Positions 15,173-24,201 are shown, counted from the stretch's first letter. The stretch: DNA of 54,583 nucleotides from Defluviitaleaceae bacterium (GCA_009784615.1 WRBJ01000008.1:1-54583), one strand, 5' to 3'. Notes: generated by a model from the sequence alone, not told the origin. Program-made: numbers and translations.

Positions 15173-16252
15173 ATGAAGATTGCTATGATTATTGCACCTT
15201 TTGGGGTAGATTTTGGGCTTAATGCATCCTATAAAATTATATACGAAACATTAACCGAAACGGGCGATTCCGTACAGGTTTTTAACCTTGCAAACACAGG
15301 ACTTGACCATTATGACGGTACAGATGGCTCGGCACAAAAAGTGCTTGATGTAATGGATAATATAAAATCCGCTGATGGTGTAATATTTGCTTTTGCTTCT
15401 GTTTTTGGTGTTCCTTGTGCGCTTGCCGTTACGTTTTTGGAGTATTTTAAAGATGAGGGTTTTGCAGGTTATCTAAACGGTAAGCCATGTTTGTTATTGG
15501 GTATTTCTAATAATGGTGGCGAGCGTGCATCTTTAGAATGTTTTGCGTCGACCGTTTTACAACTTGGCGGACACGATGTGGTGCGTATTGCATTAAACAA
15601 CACTGCCGAAAGTGTTGTAAAACGTGATGTTATTGAGCTTATCGAACGTCAAACAGAGGATTTTTATCGTATTTTACGACAAAACCGCAGATATGTTTAT
15701 GCTGCACCACAAAATGCGTCTATGTCCAAGGCAGATATAAAGCCCATAATTAAACGACCATCGGTTAATATTGATGAAATATATAAAAAACATGACCTAG
15801 ATAAAATTACAGATGACCAAAACAATGATATTGATAAACTAACTGCTCTTTTTACACAAAAGTTTTCTAGCACCAATGACGAGGTCATTTTAGAGCAAGC
15901 GCCTATTAATATCACACCAAAAATGCAAGGCGGTCGTAGTACAAAACAACTTACAGCAGCAATTACACACCGTTTTAATCCACACCTTGCCAAAGATGTG
16001 GACGCTACAATACAACTTAATATATCAGGAAGCAATGCTTTTAACGGATATATAGTAATCACTCCGCAAGAGTGCAGTTTTACAGAAGGCGATTCAGAAA
16101 AAAATGACCTTATTATCATAGCCGATTCTAAGGTATGGCACGATGTTTTGACAAAAAAAATAACTGCCCAAAAAGCATTTATGATGGGGCAGTTAAAAGT
16201 GCGTGGCAACTTTGTACTGCTAACAAAATTTGACCAACTATTTAATTCATAA
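15173..16252 (+). CDS. Flavodoxin-like reductase fused to an SCP2 domain
   Basis: A 359-residue fusion. Residues 1-170 match the NAD(P)H-dependent FMN reductase fold: a start strand MKIAMIIAPFG, then ADGVIFAFASVFGVPCALAVTFLEYF, then CLLLGISNNGG. A polar linker (170-270) leads to a C-terminal SCP2 sterol-carrier-like domain (residues about 265-355: VDATIQLNISG, then WHDVLTKKITAQKAFMMGQLKVRGN). SCP2 domains bind hydrophobic ligands, so a flavin reaction on a lipid-like or quinone-like molecule is possible but unproven. AAAGGACG favours the ATG at 15173 over the frame start at 15131. Confidence 0.7.
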   Translation: MKIAMIIAPFGVDFGLNASYKIIYETLTETGDSVQVFNLANTGLDHYDGTDGSAQKVLDVMDNIKSADGVIFAFASVFGVPCALAVTFLEYFKDEGFAGYLNGKPCLLLGISNNGGERASLECFASTVLQLGGHDVVRIALNNTAESVVKRDVIELIERQTEDFYRILRQNRRYVYAAPQNASMSKADIKPIIKRPSVNIDEIYKKHDLDKITDDQNNDIDKLTALFTQKFSSTNDEVILEQAPINITPKMQGGRSTKQLTAAITHRFNPHLAKDVDATIQLNISGSNAFNGYIVITPQECSFTEGDSEKNDLIIIADSKVWHDVLTKKITAQKAFMMGQLKVRGNFVLLTKFDQLFNS

Positions 16253-16289
16253 AATAAAAAAGTCGCTTAATCAAAGCGACTTTTTTATT
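16253..16289. terminator. Bidirectional terminator
   Basis: Stem AATAAAAAAGTCGCTT / AAGCGACTTTTTTATT (16253-16268 with 16274-16289), with A and T runs on both sides. It ends both the + strand SCP2-fusion gene and the - strand CNNM gene. Confidence 0.85.
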
Positions 16290-17602
16290 CATTCTTCTTC
16301 ACCTTTTTCTTCAAATGCCGCAATTTTTACCATAAGGCTTGTAATGCGGTTTTTCTCAATAGTTTCGGCGGTAAAAGTCAAATATTCGTGATTTACTTCT
16401 TCGCCATCGGTTGGAATATAACCAAAAAGCCCAATGACAAAGCCGCTCATTGTGTCATAATCTTCGGTTTCAATCAGGTTATGCTCTAGCGCATCTAAAA
16501 GTCCATTAAAATCCTCAATCCTTACACCGCCTAAAATGCGGTATTCTTTACCTTCGGTTAGCACGGTAATTTCACTGTCTTTAATTTCTTTATCTTCTTC
16601 ATCATACTCGTCAAAAATATCGCCGACAATCGTTTCAACCAAATCCTCAAGCGTTACAAGCCCCGCAGTTCCGCCGTGTTCATCAACAATAACAGCAAGA
16701 GAAACACCTTTTGCCCGCATTTGACCCATTAGCTCGGTCGAAGGCAAATTTTCAAGCGAAAAAAATGCTTTGCGCATTATATCTACCGCGTTAAAATTTT
16801 CCTTTGGCGTATCAGAAAGAATAAAATCCCTAAAAATTAATATACCAATAATATCATCAATATTTTCACGATAGACTGGTAAGCGTGAAAATTTATCATC
16901 TTTAAAAATTTCTAAAACCGTATCATAATCATAATCTTCGCCAATTGCTACAATGTCCACACGTGGCACCATTATATCTTTTGCCACATTATCACGAAAT
17001 TCAAAAAGACCATCCATCATCTTCTTTTCTTCTTCTTGAATAACGCCTTCCTCGTAAGACATATCAAGATATGTAACGAGTTCTTGCTCTTTTTCAGCTT
17101 GAGCTTCGGCATCATCTTTATTGCCAAACCACGAAAAAGCAAAACCAATCACTTTATTTAAAATACCAGAAATAGGCGACAAAATAAACATCAGCCAAGA
17201 AATGGGACGTGCCACAAAAAGACTAATGCGCGATGGGTCTTTGGTGGCAAGAACTTTTGGCATAATATCACCAAAAACGATAATAACAAGCGAAGTTATA
17301 GCAGTGGCAATTGCCACAACACGAGCTTCGTTTTCTTCACCAGAAATATTCATTGCAAAGGTCGTTACAATGGCAGAAATTAATATTGTAACAAGATTAT
17401 TGCCAATTAAAATAGATGACAACAAACGGTCTTTTTGCGACGTTAGACGTTCTACAAGCCCTGCTTTTTTTCGCCCATCCTCTTTCATTGAACGAATGGA
17501 TAATTTAGAAATCGACGTTAAAGCTGTTTCGGACATTGAAAACAAAAAGCCAAAAACAAGCAAAACTGCCGCAAAAATCAGCCCCGTACTACCAGATTCC
17601 AC
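16289..17602 (-). CDS. CNNM/CBS/CorC-HlyC family membrane protein
   Basis: A 437-residue hemolysin-family protein. It has an N-terminal CNNM (DUF21) membrane domain of about four helices (FSMSETALTSISKLSI; FGDIMPKVLA), a tandem CBS pair (DIMVPRVDIVAI; SRLPVYRENIDDIIGIL; VDEHGGTAGLVTLEDLVE) and the C-terminal CorC/HlyC domain (from about residue 350). Members are linked to Mg2+ or Na+ transport or metal homeostasis; the older hemolysin label is not functional evidence. The start is a GTG at 17602 behind AAGGAGTG. An extended -10 (TGATATAAT) lies upstream. Confidence 0.9.
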   Translation of the reverse strand: MESGSTGLIFAAVLLVFGFLFSMSETALTSISKLSIRSMKEDGRKKAGLVERLTSQKDRLLSSILIGNNLVTILISAIVTTFAMNISGEENEARVVAIATAITSLVIIVFGDIMPKVLATKDPSRISLFVARPISWLMFILSPISGILNKVIGFAFSWFGNKDDAEAQAEKEQELVTYLDMSYEEGVIQEEEKKMMDGLFEFRDNVAKDIMVPRVDIVAIGEDYDYDTVLEIFKDDKFSRLPVYRENIDDIIGILIFRDFILSDTPKENFNAVDIMRKAFFSLENLPSTELMGQMRAKGVSLAVIVDEHGGTAGLVTLEDLVETIVGDIFDEYDEEDKEIKDSEITVLTEGKEYRILGGVRIEDFNGLLDALEHNLIETEDYDTMSGFVIGLFGYIPTDGEEVNHEYLTFTAETIEKNRITSLMVKIAAFEEKGEEE

Positions 17603-17730
17603 GAAAGAAACACTCCTTAAAAAAGTTTAGTATTTCCATTATATCACAGCTTGCATAAAAAAGAAATAGTTTTTTTCAATAAATTCAAAATAGCCCCCAC
17701 CAACTTATCTTGCTCTTATGAAGTTAGGGC

Positions 17731-17760
17731 TTGCTATTTTACTGTGATTTGTGTTAGAGT
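17731..17760 (+). promoter_or_regulatory. Probable promoter of the frameshifted lipoprotein gene
   Basis: TTGCTA (17731-17736), an 18-bp spacer and TAGAGT (17755-17760), followed by an AAAGGGGGG ribosome binding site. Confidence 0.45.
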
Positions 17761-17785
17761 ATTCTTAAAGGGGGGATTGTGTCGT

Positions 17786-18431
17786 ATGAAGAAAATTAGA
17801 TTTTTGTTGGTATCAGCAATTGTTTTGTATATTTTATCGGGCTGTACAAATAGAGTGCTAAGATGGGATTATTATAATGAATATCGTTTTGAACTGCCAT
17901 TTGAACCAATTTCAAACGGTCGCAAGTGCGGTTTGCCGTATTTAAACACAGGTTATAGTATGGAACAAGTGAAAGGTTTTATCAATGAAGCAGGCTATGT
18001 TGCAAAAATATATCAAAACAGAGATGTTACTACAATGCTAATTTCGGCTGAAAAAAAATGGGTTTACCTATTATTTTGTTCTCTTTGACAATGGTTGGGG
18101 TTTTACATTAACATCAGCGTCAACAATAGTTAGACCCATACATTCATTCCTAGCACCCATTCATATCCTTAGCAATTATAGCGACCCTGTAGCATCAAGC
18201 AGGTTTCCTAGAGTTTTCAATGCATACGAATCATTTGATTATATTGCGAATTTTTACCTTGCAACAGGAAAAGATGATGTTGAAATTGACTTTGCAAATA
18301 GAAAAATTTACTTTGAAGTAACCTCGGGAAGCAGAGGTACTGAACCAATTGTTTGGAAGCACGGCACGGTCGTTATGCAATATATCGAATCCGAGGATGG
18401 AAATTTTGTAGAAATTAAAGCGTTGGAATAA
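17786..18431 (+). pseudogene. Lipoprotein gene with a frameshift in an A8 run
   Basis: The ATG at 17786 opens a lipoprotein with lipobox LSGC, which reads 100 residues and stops at 18088. One frame over, coding-quality sequence continues to a TAA at 18429 (FTYYFVLFDNGWGF near the junction, IESEDGNFVEIKALE at the end). The shift maps to G-A8-T at 18051-18058: with seven A the reading is continuous (SAEKNGFTYYF) and gives about 214 residues. It could be a sequencing error, a pseudogene, phase variation or transcriptional slippage. No domain is recognised beyond the lipoprotein signal. Confidence 0.75.
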
Positions 18432-18434
18432 AAG

Positions 18435-18465
18435 TATAAAATCCCTCATAATGAGGGATTTTATA
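18435..18465. terminator. Terminator hairpin after the lipoprotein gene
   Basis: Arms ATAAAATCCCTCAT and ATGAGGGATTTTAT (18436-18449 with 18451-18464), 15 bp in all, with a T-rich right flank. It begins directly after the restored stop at 18431, which supports the longer reading frame as the real gene. Confidence 0.75.
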
Positions 18466-18537
18466 ATGTTCCGTCAGTCATATAGATGACGCTACCAAAC
18501 GAAATCTAGCGGGACATCACGAAAATGCACAATTGTT

Positions 18538-19056
18538 TTACCTCTGCACCAATAGTTGTTCTTTTAGCTTGTATAACACGATTAAATCCCTTTGTGCCCA
18601 ACCCACTTCTAGTTGATTAAGAAGTTTTTCATTGGCTTTGATAGCCTCGTCAACCGTTACAAACACAGGTTTATATCCGTATTCTATTTCATAATCATCA
18701 TCAAATGTTGGTATAAAACGTTCTTTGGTTACTTTGCAATTGTAATAATACGATTGTTGTATAAAAATTACATCTTCTTCATAACCTTTGCGCATTTCTA
18801 GAATCTTGCCATATGGTGTAATGGTTTCAGGCTTTACAACAAGCCCCGCTTCTTCCATCACTTCACGCACCAGTGTATCCGTATGCATTTCACCATTTTT
18901 TATCCCGCCGCCCAAAAACTTATATTCGCCGTATTTTTCACTTTTTATCATAGCGAGTAATCCATCGCAGAATATAATTGCTCGCACGGCAGTACGCTCA
19001 AATTTACCCCAATTTTTGTCATAGTTTTTCTCGTCAAGAATTTTTATCAATTTCAT
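18538..19056 (-). CDS. Nudix hydrolase
   Basis: A 172-residue protein with a complete Nudix box (GGIKNGE, then seven residues, then REVMEEAGL; residues about 50-72), so it probably hydrolyses a nucleoside-diphosphate derivative with Mg2+. The substrate cannot be predicted. The ATG overlaps the stop of the DASS transporter gene (ATGA at 19056-19053), so it is the last gene of the hdrA transcript. That position could be incidental or could relate to NAD(P)H or FAD housekeeping, which is speculative. Confidence 0.85.
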   Translation of the reverse strand: MKLIKILDEKNYDKNWGKFERTAVRAIIFCDGLLAMIKSEKYGEYKFLGGGIKNGEMHTDTLVREVMEEAGLVVKPETITPYGKILEMRKGYEEDVIFIQQSYYYNCKVTKERFIPTFDDDYEIEYGYKPVFVTVDEAIKANEKLLNQLEVGWAQRDLIVLYKLKEQLLVQR

Positions 19057-20345
19057 AAGTTAAGCACCAATGGGAAAAGAACTATTGCTAACAAATACGC
19101 TAATATGTTGAAAAGTCCGCCGAATTTTACGTAATCAACAAATTTGTATCCAGCAGATAGTGTCATTGTCATCGGTGGTGTAGAAACCGGTGTTGCATAA
19201 GATATATTACACGCAATAACAACGGCAATCACTACCGAGCGAACATCAAAGCCCATTTGAACAGCAATTGATATGGTGATTGGTATAAGCAATGCGGCTG
19301 TTGCGGTTGCGGACATAAAATTACCCAATACAACGGCTATTAAAGCAAGCCCTGCAGTAAGTAGCCAAGGCGAAACATTGTCACCCAAAATATTTACAAG
19401 ACCGCCCGCTATCATTTCACCTGCGCCGCTTTGTGCAAGCCCTGCAGACAAACCAAGCGAGCCACCTATCACGACAACAGTGTTCCAATCCATACTTGCA
19501 AAAACACGTTTTTGCGATATACAGCCCGCAATAATACAAACCACCGCACCAAGCATTGCAACAATACCTAAATGATTAAAAGGATTGAAAATAAACCCAA
19601 CCACGCAAGCAATCAATACAAAAATAGTAACACCCATCTTTATAGGACTTTTAGGTTTATCGTCATCTACTTTCAATTTTTCGTCGTCTTTTGCTTCATC
19701 CTCCCCTGCTTTAGCAAGGATTTTACGCCCTATAGTTAGGTAGTATATAAGCAACAATATAATTATAGGCCCGCCTATTAAAGCGAGGTCAAAAAATCCC
19801 ATAAGCTCGTGTCCACCATTGCGCAACGCTTCTTGCGCCATTAATTGGGGTGTAGAACCAACAAGCGTTAAGCCACCAGAAGTAACAGCGGCTATGCCAA
19901 CAACCATAAATGTGCGCTTTTTAGCAAACTTGCCATTAGAAGCAGCAACAGCAGAAGCAGCAACGGGCAACATCATAGCGGCGGCGGCAGTGTTTGATAA
20001 AAATGCCGCTGGTATGGTTGCAATTAAAATAAGCACAATGACAAATAATTTTTCATTGCCGCCAACTATACGGATTATCGCTTTGCCCATTATTTGCGCA
20101 ACACCTGTTTCAAACAAGGCATTGCCCACTATCACCATGCCTATTATTAAAAACACCATTTCGCTTGCAAAACCGCCAAAAGCCGCCTGTGGCGTAATAA
20201 CGCCAAAAACAGCCAATGCCAAACACGCCAAAATCGACGTGGTGGCAATGGGTATTAGTTCTGTAATATAAAGCACCAAAGCCGCCGCAATTATTATTAA
20301 TGCGACAATTGCAGGGTCTTGTAGCCATCCAAGAATTGTTTCCAT
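19053..20345 (-). CDS. DASS/SLC13 family anion transporter
   Basis: A 430-residue transporter with 11-12 membrane segments. Two substrate motifs of the divalent anion:Na+ symporter family are visible: LSNTAAAAMMLPVA (SNT, residues about 115-128) and MSATATAALLIPI (SAT, about residue 360). ISYATPVSTPPMTM near the C-terminus is also characteristic. Family substrates include succinate, fumarate, citrate and sulfate. It is 10 bp downstream of the MvhD-fusion gene in the hdrA transcript, so supply of a C4-dicarboxylate to the adjacent fumarate-reductase-like system is the favoured inference. Confidence 0.85.
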   Translation of the reverse strand: METILGWLQDPAIVALIIIAAALVLYITELIPIATTSILACLALAVFGVITPQAAFGGFASEMVFLIIGMVIVGNALFETGVAQIMGKAIIRIVGGNEKLFVIVLILIATIPAAFLSNTAAAAMMLPVAASAVAASNGKFAKKRTFMVVGIAAVTSGGLTLVGSTPQLMAQEALRNGGHELMGFFDLALIGGPIIILLLIYYLTIGRKILAKAGEDEAKDDEKLKVDDDKPKSPIKMGVTIFVLIACVVGFIFNPFNHLGIVAMLGAVVCIIAGCISQKRVFASMDWNTVVVIGGSLGLSAGLAQSGAGEMIAGGLVNILGDNVSPWLLTAGLALIAVVLGNFMSATATAALLIPITISIAVQMGFDVRSVVIAVVIACNISYATPVSTPPMTMTLSAGYKFVDYVKFGGLFNILAYLLAIVLFPLVLNL

Positions 20346-20354
20346 TTCGTCCCC

Positions 20355-21806
20355 CTAATTCCGATTGTGTCCGACAGCATCACCTTCAGCATTAAAGCTG
20401 GTTAATGGCTCAGGGGCTTCAATATCAAGCCCTGCTTGAAATTCACCATAATATTCATTAATATCTTTTATAAATTTGCGGTTAAGCAAATGTATCGGTA
20501 TGCCTTGTGGGCAAACACGACTACATTCGCCGCAATCGCTACAACGTCCAGCCACGTGGAAGGCTCGGATAATATGGAACATCTGCCCTTCAAAATCAGT
20601 AGCATTTGCTTTTGATGTAATGTCGTATTTTTCGCTAGAAAACACGCATTTTTTACAGTTGCAAACAGGGCAGGTATTACGGCAAGCATTGCAACGTATG
20701 CATTTGTAAAGCTGACCCTGCCAATATTTAAATCGTTCTTCAGGGGTTAGTTTTTCGATACGTTCGACCATATCAAAACGCCCTTCTATCTGTGTACGTT
20801 CGGTTGATAACTCTGCACCTATAAGCTCGTCATATACTGGGTGTTCGGTTTTTTCACAAACCGTACATTTTTCGTATAAGCCTACTTCTTCCATTTCTTC
20901 CACGGCAACAACGCCGCCGCAACCAATGCCTATTATATGCACGTGTTCACGTTTTGTACGATTTTCTTTAATTAGCTGATTAAATGAAAAACTATCACAA
21001 GGGCGCAAGAAAATAGCGGTTTTATCAAATTTATCCTGCTTGCCGCCCAGCCACGGAGCAACCATTAAATACTTGCTTAAATTAGCGGAGCAAAAACGAT
21101 TGTATACCAAATCATCAAGCTGTTGTAAATTGGTAAAGAAAGCCGGTTCTGGCATAGTATCAAAATCTCCAGCTTTCCAAGCAAGTACACGGTCAACCTC
21201 GCCGCTTTCAAGCAATTGTCTTGCACGTTTACGCATTTCTTCTTCAATCTGCGCTTGTTTTGGTTCAAAATCTGTGTTAATGGTAGGAAATTTGTACGGC
21301 GTTGGGTACGTATGCGTTACTTCCCAGCTCTCTGCCTGCCCTTCTGGCACATTTCGCAAGTCAACCAAACGGCTATTTGGACCCAACTCTTTTATCTTAT
21401 CTGTAAATTCATTCATAATCTTGGCAAATTTTGTTGCCTCTGCGGCAGAAATCCATTCTAATCGCATACGCTCACGCTCTATGCCCATAAATTCAAGCAA
21501 ATTAAACAATAATGTAAAACGGCGACGAGTATAGTAATTGCCTGTGGAATAATGACAATCTCCCGGATGACAACCGCAAACAATAACGCCATCTGCGCCT
21601 TTACCAAACGCCCTCATCACAAAAATAGGGTCAACACGGCAACTGCAAGGAACTTTAATAATTTTAACTTCTGCTGGATAGCTTAAACGGCTTGTCCCTG
21701 CCAAATCTGCACCAGCATAAGAACACCAATTGCACGCAAAAGCAACGATAAGAGGCTTCCATTCTTTGCTCGTTTCTAATTCTTCGTTTCTAACTTCTTC
21801 TAACAT
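20355..21806 (-). CDS. MvhD-FlxC fusion iron-sulfur protein
   Basis: A 483-residue fusion. Residues about 15-140 are an MvhD/FlxD domain ([2Fe-2S] electron entry to HdrA), with cysteines at 25, 28, 54, 56, 77, 79 and 84. The remainder is an AsrA/FlxC-type domain ending in two [4Fe-4S] motifs (C369-x2-C-x2-C-x3-C and C422-x2-C-x2-C-x3-C). It should pass electrons between the NADH-oxidising flavoprotein and HdrA. The ATG at 21806 lies inside the end of hdrA (ATGTTAG, 7-bp overlap). The longer frame to 21905 would run back into hdrA and is rejected. In Desulfovibrio-type clusters these domains are separate proteins. Confidence 0.85.
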   Translation of the reverse strand: MLEEVRNEELETSKEWKPLIVAFACNWCSYAGADLAGTSRLSYPAEVKIIKVPCSCRVDPIFVMRAFGKGADGVIVCGCHPGDCHYSTGNYYTRRRFTLLFNLLEFMGIERERMRLEWISAAEATKFAKIMNEFTDKIKELGPNSRLVDLRNVPEGQAESWEVTHTYPTPYKFPTINTDFEPKQAQIEEEMRKRARQLLESGEVDRVLAWKAGDFDTMPEPAFFTNLQQLDDLVYNRFCSANLSKYLMVAPWLGGKQDKFDKTAIFLRPCDSFSFNQLIKENRTKREHVHIIGIGCGGVVAVEEMEEVGLYEKCTVCEKTEHPVYDELIGAELSTERTQIEGRFDMVERIEKLTPEERFKYWQGQLYKCIRCNACRNTCPVCNCKKCVFSSEKYDITSKANATDFEGQMFHIIRAFHVAGRCSDCGECSRVCPQGIPIHLLNRKFIKDINEYYGEFQAGLDIEAPEPLTSFNAEGDAVGHNRN

Positions 21807-23782
21807 ATAGCGTCTACCTCCGCCGCAATTTGATGATTTGTAAAACCTTGCAAATCCATAGCACCCGATGGGCAGGCAACCGTACAAGCCCCGCAACCTT
21901 GGCATAGAGCCTGATTAACGTGGGCTATACGCTCCATTTGCTTCAGACCAAATTCATTAACTTTTGTAGGCCCGTACGATATTGCGCCATACGGGCAAAC
22001 AGGACCGCATAACGAACATCCTGTACAGAAATTAATATCAACTTGTGCAGTGCAAGGGTTGCTTAGCAACATATTTTTTGACAACAACCCTATAACCTTT
22101 GAAGAAGCCGCACCCGCTTGCGAAACGGTTTCAGGAATATCTTTAGGGCCTTGTACTGCTCCCGACATAAACACACCTGCCGTTGGACTCTCTACAGGAC
22201 GTAGCTTTGGATGTGCCTCCGTCAACCAGTTATTGTTGTCAATAGAAGCCGAAAGCATTGAAGCAAGCGGTTTTATACCTTTAGCGGGTTGTATTGCCGT
22301 TGCCAAAACCACCATATCGGTTTTAATTTCTATCTTAACATCATCCAACATATCCACGCCACTAACCAGCAAATGGTCACCCATATCCACTATTTTACCA
22401 ACTTGCCCTTTAATGTATTTTGCACCAAAATCTTCTTGCGAACGGCGAAAAAATTCATCATAAGCCTTGCCCGGCGTACGCATATCAATATAGAAGATAT
22501 TAACTTCAATATCTGGATATTTGTCTTTTATTAGCATTGCGTGTTTTGCCGTATACATACAACAAATTTTACTGCAATACGACTTGCCACGCTCGGTAAC
22601 ATCACGCGAGCCAACGCATTGTATAAAGGTAACGCTTTTTGGCTTGCGCCCATCAGAAAGACGCACAAGCTCGCCGCCCGTTGGTCCTGCACCGTGCGTC
22701 ATACGTTCAAACTCGAAAGATGTTATCACGTCTTTGCTATCGTTATAAGAATATTCGCCGTATTTATCTAAATCAATTGTCTCAAACCCAGTAGCAACAA
22801 CAATTGCGCCATATTTTTCTATAACAAGTTCGTCTTTTTGAGTATAATCAACCGCACCAGGATTGCATATTTTTTCACAAAGTCCGCATTTATCTTCAGT
22901 AAACTTACGGCAATGCTCACGGTCAATAACAGGCACAAGCGGCAAAGCCTGCGCAAAAGGTACATAAATTGCTGCACGATTATCCAACCCACAGTTAAAT
23001 TCGTTCGGAATATTTTTAACAGGGCATTTACTCCAACAATCACCGCAACCCGTACATTTATCCATATCCACACCACGGGCTTTTTTACGGATTGTTGCGG
23101 TAAAATTACCCACAAAACCCTCGACCTTTTCCACTTCGCTATGGGTCATTACGTTGATTTTATCGTGACTTGCACAATCTACCATTTTGGGTGTCAAAAT
23201 ACACGCCGAACAATCTAATGTAGGGAAAGTCTTGTCCAATTGCGACATCTTACCGCCTATAGACGGCGATATTTCAACCAAGTCAACCTCATAACCAGCA
23301 TCAGCAATATCAAGAGCCGCCTGTATGCCCGCAATGCCGCCGCCAATCACCAAAGCCTTTTTAATAACAGGGTTTTCTTCGGGGAACAACGGTGCATTTA
23401 AGCGTACCTTTGCAATAGCTGCTTGCGCCAAAACAGAAGCCTTTGCCGTGGCTTCTTCCTTATCTTTATGAATCCAAGAGCAATGCTCACGGATATTCGC
23501 AATTTCAACCATATATGGGTTTAAACCTGCTTGTTCTGCGGCTTTTCTAAACGTAGCTTCGTGCATACGTGGGCTACACGCCGCCACAACAATGCCTGTT
23601 AAATTATGCTTTTTAACAGCATCCAAAATCATATTTTGCCCTGTTTTAGCGCACATATATGGATAATGAGCGGCATAGGCTACACCAGCCCCGCCGTCAA
23701 TTGATTTTACAACAGCCTCAACATCCACAGTAGCCTTTATATTAGAACCGCAATGACAAACAAATACACCTATTCTTTCCAT
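21800..23782 (-). CDS. hdrA: HdrA-type electron-bifurcating flavoprotein
   Basis: A 660-residue protein. HdrA holds the bifurcating FAD, splitting electron pairs between ferredoxin and a disulfide or other high-potential acceptor through HdrBC. It has the N-terminal GVFVCHCGSNI, FAD loop VIGGGIAGIQAA (residues 146-156), an inserted ferredoxin domain (CTGCGDCWSKCP at 243-254; CGLCEKIC at 299-306), the DCSACILTPKM segment (190-200), and a C-terminal 2x[4Fe-4S] ferredoxin (CTGCSLCGPVCP; CQGCGACTVACP). All cysteines are ordinary codons. It is the first gene of a transcript with the MvhD fusion and the DASS transporter. Confidence 0.95.
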   Translation of the reverse strand: MERIGVFVCHCGSNIKATVDVEAVVKSIDGGAGVAYAAHYPYMCAKTGQNMILDAVKKHNLTGIVVAACSPRMHEATFRKAAEQAGLNPYMVEIANIREHCSWIHKDKEEATAKASVLAQAAIAKVRLNAPLFPEENPVIKKALVIGGGIAGIQAALDIADAGYEVDLVEISPSIGGKMSQLDKTFPTLDCSACILTPKMVDCASHDKINVMTHSEVEKVEGFVGNFTATIRKKARGVDMDKCTGCGDCWSKCPVKNIPNEFNCGLDNRAAIYVPFAQALPLVPVIDREHCRKFTEDKCGLCEKICNPGAVDYTQKDELVIEKYGAIVVATGFETIDLDKYGEYSYNDSKDVITSFEFERMTHGAGPTGGELVRLSDGRKPKSVTFIQCVGSRDVTERGKSYCSKICCMYTAKHAMLIKDKYPDIEVNIFYIDMRTPGKAYDEFFRRSQEDFGAKYIKGQVGKIVDMGDHLLVSGVDMLDDVKIEIKTDMVVLATAIQPAKGIKPLASMLSASIDNNNWLTEAHPKLRPVESPTAGVFMSGAVQGPKDIPETVSQAGAASSKVIGLLSKNMLLSNPCTAQVDINFCTGCSLCGPVCPYGAISYGPTKVNEFGLKQMERIAHVNQALCQGCGACTVACPSGAMDLQGFTNHQIAAEVDAIC

Positions 23783-23802
23783 CGTAATATCACCTCGTGC
23801 TA

Positions 23803-23831
23803 ATTATAACATAAGCAAAAATTTTGCGCAA
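23803..23831 (-). promoter_or_regulatory. Promoter of hdrA
   Basis: On the minus strand: TTGCGC (23831-23826), a 17-bp spacer and an extended -10 TGT-TATAAT (TATAAT 23808-23803), then GAGGTGA before the ATG. A single TTGTTAAT half-site resembling a clostridial Rex half-site lies just upstream of the -35. Confidence 0.75.
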
Positions 23832-23850
23832 GATAAAATATTAACAAAAA

Positions 23851-23874
23851 AACCACTGCCAAATGACAGTGGTT
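23851..23874 (-). terminator. Terminator of the secreted-protein pair
   Basis: Minus-strand stem AACCACTG / CAGTGGTT (23874-23867 with 23858-23851) followed by TTTTTTG. It separates the small secreted protein genes from the hdrA promoter. Confidence 0.8.
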
Positions 23875-23886
23875 AAAAAATGTCAA

Positions 23887-24201
23887 TCATTGTTTTGCTT
23901 CCCTCATTATTTCAGCTCTTAGAGCTTCCGTATGTTCGGTCGTTTGCCAAGGCGGAATTACTCCATATTCCTCATATCTTTGCAGAAACATTTCTTTTAT
24001 AGCCTCTGCTAACTCTTTATCTTTATCAACAAGTTCTTTGTACGTGATAGGAATAAACTCATCTCCTTCCTTAATAGAAAGCGAAAAGTTTATATCACCA
24101 TCAGTTGCTCCACCATAATACTCAGCGGCACTTGTAAACATAGTTGAGGCAAGAGCAAAAATCAAAACAATCAAAATTGTATAAAGATTTCTGTTTTTGA
24201 T
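23887..24201 (-). CDS. Small secreted protein, probable ATC start
   Basis: A protein of about 104 residues with an N-terminal hydrophobic signal (ILIVLIFALASTMFTSAAE, probable cleavage after SAA) and an acidic mature part with no cysteines (YKELVDKDKELAEAIKEMFL). The ideal Shine-Dalgarno AGGAGGTGAT occupies 24215-24206. The only ATG/GTG-type codon upstream of the signal is a GTG inside that motif (24210), while an in-frame ATC at 24201 has ideal spacing. A rare ATC start is therefore likely; otherwise the gene starts at GTG 24210. Function unknown. It is co-transcribed with the next gene (23887 side last). Confidence 0.55.
   Translation of the reverse strand: MKNRNLYTILIVLIFALASTMFTSAAEYYGGATDGDINFSLSIKEGDEFIPITYKELVDKDKELAEAIKEMFLQRYEEYGVIPPWQTTEHTEALRAEIMREAKQ

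Noticed and set aside
20355-21905. Longer MvhD-fusion start at 21905
   Set aside because: The extra 33 residues lie inside hdrA and have no ribosome binding site; ATG 21806 gives a short overlap and starts just before the conserved MvhD domain.
22050-23218. Plus-strand frames opposite hdrA
   Set aside because: hdrA is a complete, motif-rich gene on the minus strand; the opposite frames have no start signals.
21800-23782. Selenocysteine use in HdrA
   Set aside because: The cysteines in the cluster motifs are ordinary codons and the frame has no internal TGA.
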